This document shows, in pieces, positions 39,858 to 41,233 of a stretch of 41,233 nt of DNA. Below the pieces are notes generated by a model. The model was not told the origin of the DNA and made no database searches. It was given only the letters and a program-made list of their open reading frames with translations. The stretch is from Bacteroidales bacterium. GTDB taxonomy: Bacteria > Bacteroidota > Bacteroidia > Bacteroidales > F082. Position numbers and translations under genes: made by a program. The DNA lies in NCBI GenBank assembly GCA_016290215.1, contig JAEETH010000027.1, forward strand, positions 1 through 41,233, read 5' to 3'. Position 1 is the stretch's first letter. Each line of letters starts with the position of its first letter.

Positions 39858-41090
39858 TTACTCGAACGAGGCGATAGCCTTCTTGATGATTTCGATGGCT
39901 TCGCGGAGCTCAGCCTCGGTGATGACCAAGGGCGGAGCGAAGCGGATGATGTGCTGATGGGTGGGCTTGGCCAGCAGGCCGAGGTCACGCATCTTGAGGC
40001 ACACATCCCAAGCTTCCTTGCCGTCTTTGGGTTTGATGATAACGGCGTTGAGTAAGCCTTTACCACGCACCTTCTCGATCATCGGGCTCTTGATCTTGCC
40101 AATTTCCTCACGGAAAATCTTTCCAAGACGCTCGGCGTTCTCCATCAGGTGCTCTTCCTTGATGACTTCAAGGGCGGCGATGCTCACACGTGCAGCAATC
40201 GGGTTGCCGCCGAAGGTCGAGCCGTGCTCACCGGGCTTGATGTTCAGCATGATGTCGTCGTCGGCCAAGACGCAGGACACCGGCACCACACCGCCACCGA
40301 GGGCCTTACCCAAGATAAGGATGTCGGGGCGCACGCCTTCGTGGTCGCAAGCCAGCATCTTACCCGTACGGGCGATACCGCACTGCACCTCGTCGGCCAT
40401 GAACAGCACGTTGTACTTCTTGCAGATGTCGTAGCACTTCTTCAGGTAACCATCATCCGGCACGTAGACACCAGCTTCACCTTGGATGGGTTCCAACAGG
40501 AAACCAGCGATTTCCTTACCTTCCTTAGCCAGCACTTGTTCCAGCGCGTCGGGATCGTTGTAAGGGATGCGGATGAAACCGGGAGTCATGGGGCCGTAGT
40601 TGGCATACGACTCGGGGTCGTTACTCATCGTGATGATGGTGATGGTACGGCCGTGGAAGTTACCTTCGCAGCACACGATCTTCACCTTGTCGTTCGGGAT
40701 ACCCTTCTTGACGACACCCCAACGGCGAGCCAGCTTCAGACCCGTCTCGTCGGCTTCGGCGCCCGAGTTCATAGGCAGCACCTTGTCGTAGCCGAAGTAT
40801 TCGGTCACATACTTTTCCCACACGCCGAGAGCGTCGTTATAGAAGGCGCGGCTGCTGAGGGTGAGGCGCTCGGCCTGGTCGGTCATGGCCTTGATGATTT
40901 TCGGGTGGCAGTGGCCTTGGTTGACGGCGGAATATGCCGACAGGAAGTCGAAATACTCTTTGCCTTCGACGTCCCACACTTTGGCGCCCTTACCTTTGGC
41001 GAGGACGACCGGCAGCGGGTGATAGTTATGGGCACCGTACTTGGCTTCCAGGTCCATAGCTTGTTGCGATGATGTGATTTTTTCGATCAT
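39858..41090 (-). CDS. rocD: Ornithine aminotransferase
   Basis: PLP-dependent class III aminotransferase of 410 residues converting ornithine and 2-oxoglutarate to glutamate-5-semialdehyde and glutamate, linking arginine and proline metabolism. Motifs: [17 protein letters not shown]-like substrate region ([15 protein letters not shown]), [33 protein letters not shown], the [11 protein letters not shown] segment and the PLP-binding Lys262 in LGKALGGG. The [10 protein letters not shown] signature favours ornithine aminotransferase over acetylornithine aminotransferase. Length is normal. It is transcribed alone, with a TACCTTTG element (41138-41145) and a heptad array in its leader, and ends at a strong terminator. 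Confidence 0.94.
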   Translation of the reverse strand: MIEKITSSQQAMDLEAKYGAHNYHPLPVVLAKGKGAKVWDVEGKEYFDFLSAYSAVNQGHCHPKIIKAMTDQAERLTLSSRAFYNDALGVWEKYVTEYFGYDKVLPMNSGAEADETGLKLARRWGVVKKGIPNDKVKIVCCEGNFHGRTITIITMSNDPESYANYGPMTPGFIRIPYNDPDALEQVLAKEGKEIAGFLLEPIQGEAGVYVPDDGYLKKCYDICKKYNVLFMADEVQCGIARTGKMLACDHEGVRPDILILGKALGGGVVPVSCVLADDDIMLNIKPGEHGSTFGGNPIAARVSIAALEVIKEEHLMENAERLGKIFREEIGKIKSPMIEKVRGKGLLNAVIIKPKDGKEAWDVCLKMRDLGLLAKPTHQHIIRFAPPLVITEAELREAIEIIKKAIASFE

Positions 41091-41104
41091 GATTGTTGTT
41101 TATT

Positions 41105-41130
41105 TAAAATTTAAGATTTAAGATTCAAAA
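41105..41130. repeat. Short heptad array in the rocD leader
   Basis: Units ATTTAAG, ATTTAAG and ATTCAAA lie between the rocD -7 element and start codon. They are of the same family as the first array at 34389-34440, so the motif recurs at two distant loci. Confidence 0.5.
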
Positions 41131-41137
41131 ACTCGTG

Positions 41138-41145
41138 CAAAGGTA
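41138..41145 (-). promoter_or_regulatory. -7 element (TACCTTTG) for rocD
   Basis: The minus strand reads TACCTTTG 47 bases before the rocD ATG, matching TAnnTTTG. Confidence 0.5.
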
Positions 41146-41163
41146 GGATTTTATTTCATGACT

Positions 41164-41233
41164 TCACACTTTTGCCCGTTTTTTCCGAACAATTTTGTAG
41201 GCCACAAACAAAACCAGGACAAAAAGCGCGATA
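41164..41233 (-). CDS. C-terminus of a membrane protein (runs off the window)
   Basis: The last 22 codons of a minus-strand frame ending TGA. They encode a strongly hydrophobic helix (IALFVLVLFVAYKIV) followed by a basic tail (RKKRAKV), typical of a C-terminal transmembrane helix with a cytosolic end. The family cannot be told from this fragment. Confidence 0.4.
   Translation of the reverse strand, partial: IALFVLVLFVAYKIVRKKRAKV

Overview
The window looks like chromosome from a member of the Bacteroidota, most likely the order Bacteroidales; I cannot name the genus. The evidence is the TAnnTTTG promoter -7 element ahead of most transcription units, GH29 fucosidase, BACON-domain and fimbrillin-like lipoproteins, a DUF5686 outer-membrane protein, an ORF6N-domain protein, LytS/LytTR-type regulation, and the conserved gene order OMP - TPR - LptC - CNNM/CorC - PpiD. 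It is mostly ordinary core chromosome. There is no prophage, insertion sequence, CRISPR array or SusCD-type polysaccharide locus.

Layout. 1-2.9 kb: start of a lipoprotein (-), a secreted alpha-L-fucosidase (+) and an AraC-type regulator (+). 2.9-8.5 kb: leuS (-) carrying an unusual internal insertion, an ORF6N protein (+) that overlaps ruvB (-) tail to tail, and a SPOR-like exported protein (+). 8.6-13.8 kb: a 2-hydroxyacid dehydrogenase/RidA pair (-), then an FtsB-like protein, a DUF5686 protein and ApbE (+). 13.9-22.3 kb: tRNA-Lys, an LTA-synthase-like sulfatase, a LytS/LytTR two-component pair (-) with a terminator-like hairpin in its leader, an aquaporin, hemW and a C69 peptidase. 22.4-31.0 kb: a five-BACON lipoprotein (-) and the envelope-biogenesis run PpiD, CNNM/CorC, LptC, TPR, OMP (all -). 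31.2-35.8 kb: tRNA-Phe, a repeat cluster, then a minus-strand accessory block. 35.9-41.2 kb: lnt-dus (+), an AT-rich glycosyltransferase (-), ornithine aminotransferase (-) and the tail of a membrane protein (-).

The most interesting region is 31.5-35.8 kb. Four minus-strand genes encode an HPr-kinase-like protein, a small soluble S24/S26-type serine peptidase, a PqqD-like leader-binding protein and a DxD nucleotidyltransferase. They are followed by a 49-codon Met/Gly-rich ORF with its own good promoter and then a fimbrillin-like lipoprotein. PqqD plus HprK-like kinase plus nucleotidyltransferase is a combination known from ribosomal-peptide (lasso-type) loci, but the lasso cyclase, leader protease and transporter are absent. 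I propose a minimal peptide-tailoring system with the 49-residue peptide as candidate substrate; this is inference.

The second theme is invasion of genes by repeats or foreign domains. LeuRS carries about 100 extra residues that resemble a DUF559/Vsr-type endonuclease domain. hemW carries two in-frame insertions, one palindromic element and one heptad array. lnt has a REP-like palindrome translated near its N-terminus. Related palindromes and 7-8 bp tandem arrays also fill several intergenic spaces.
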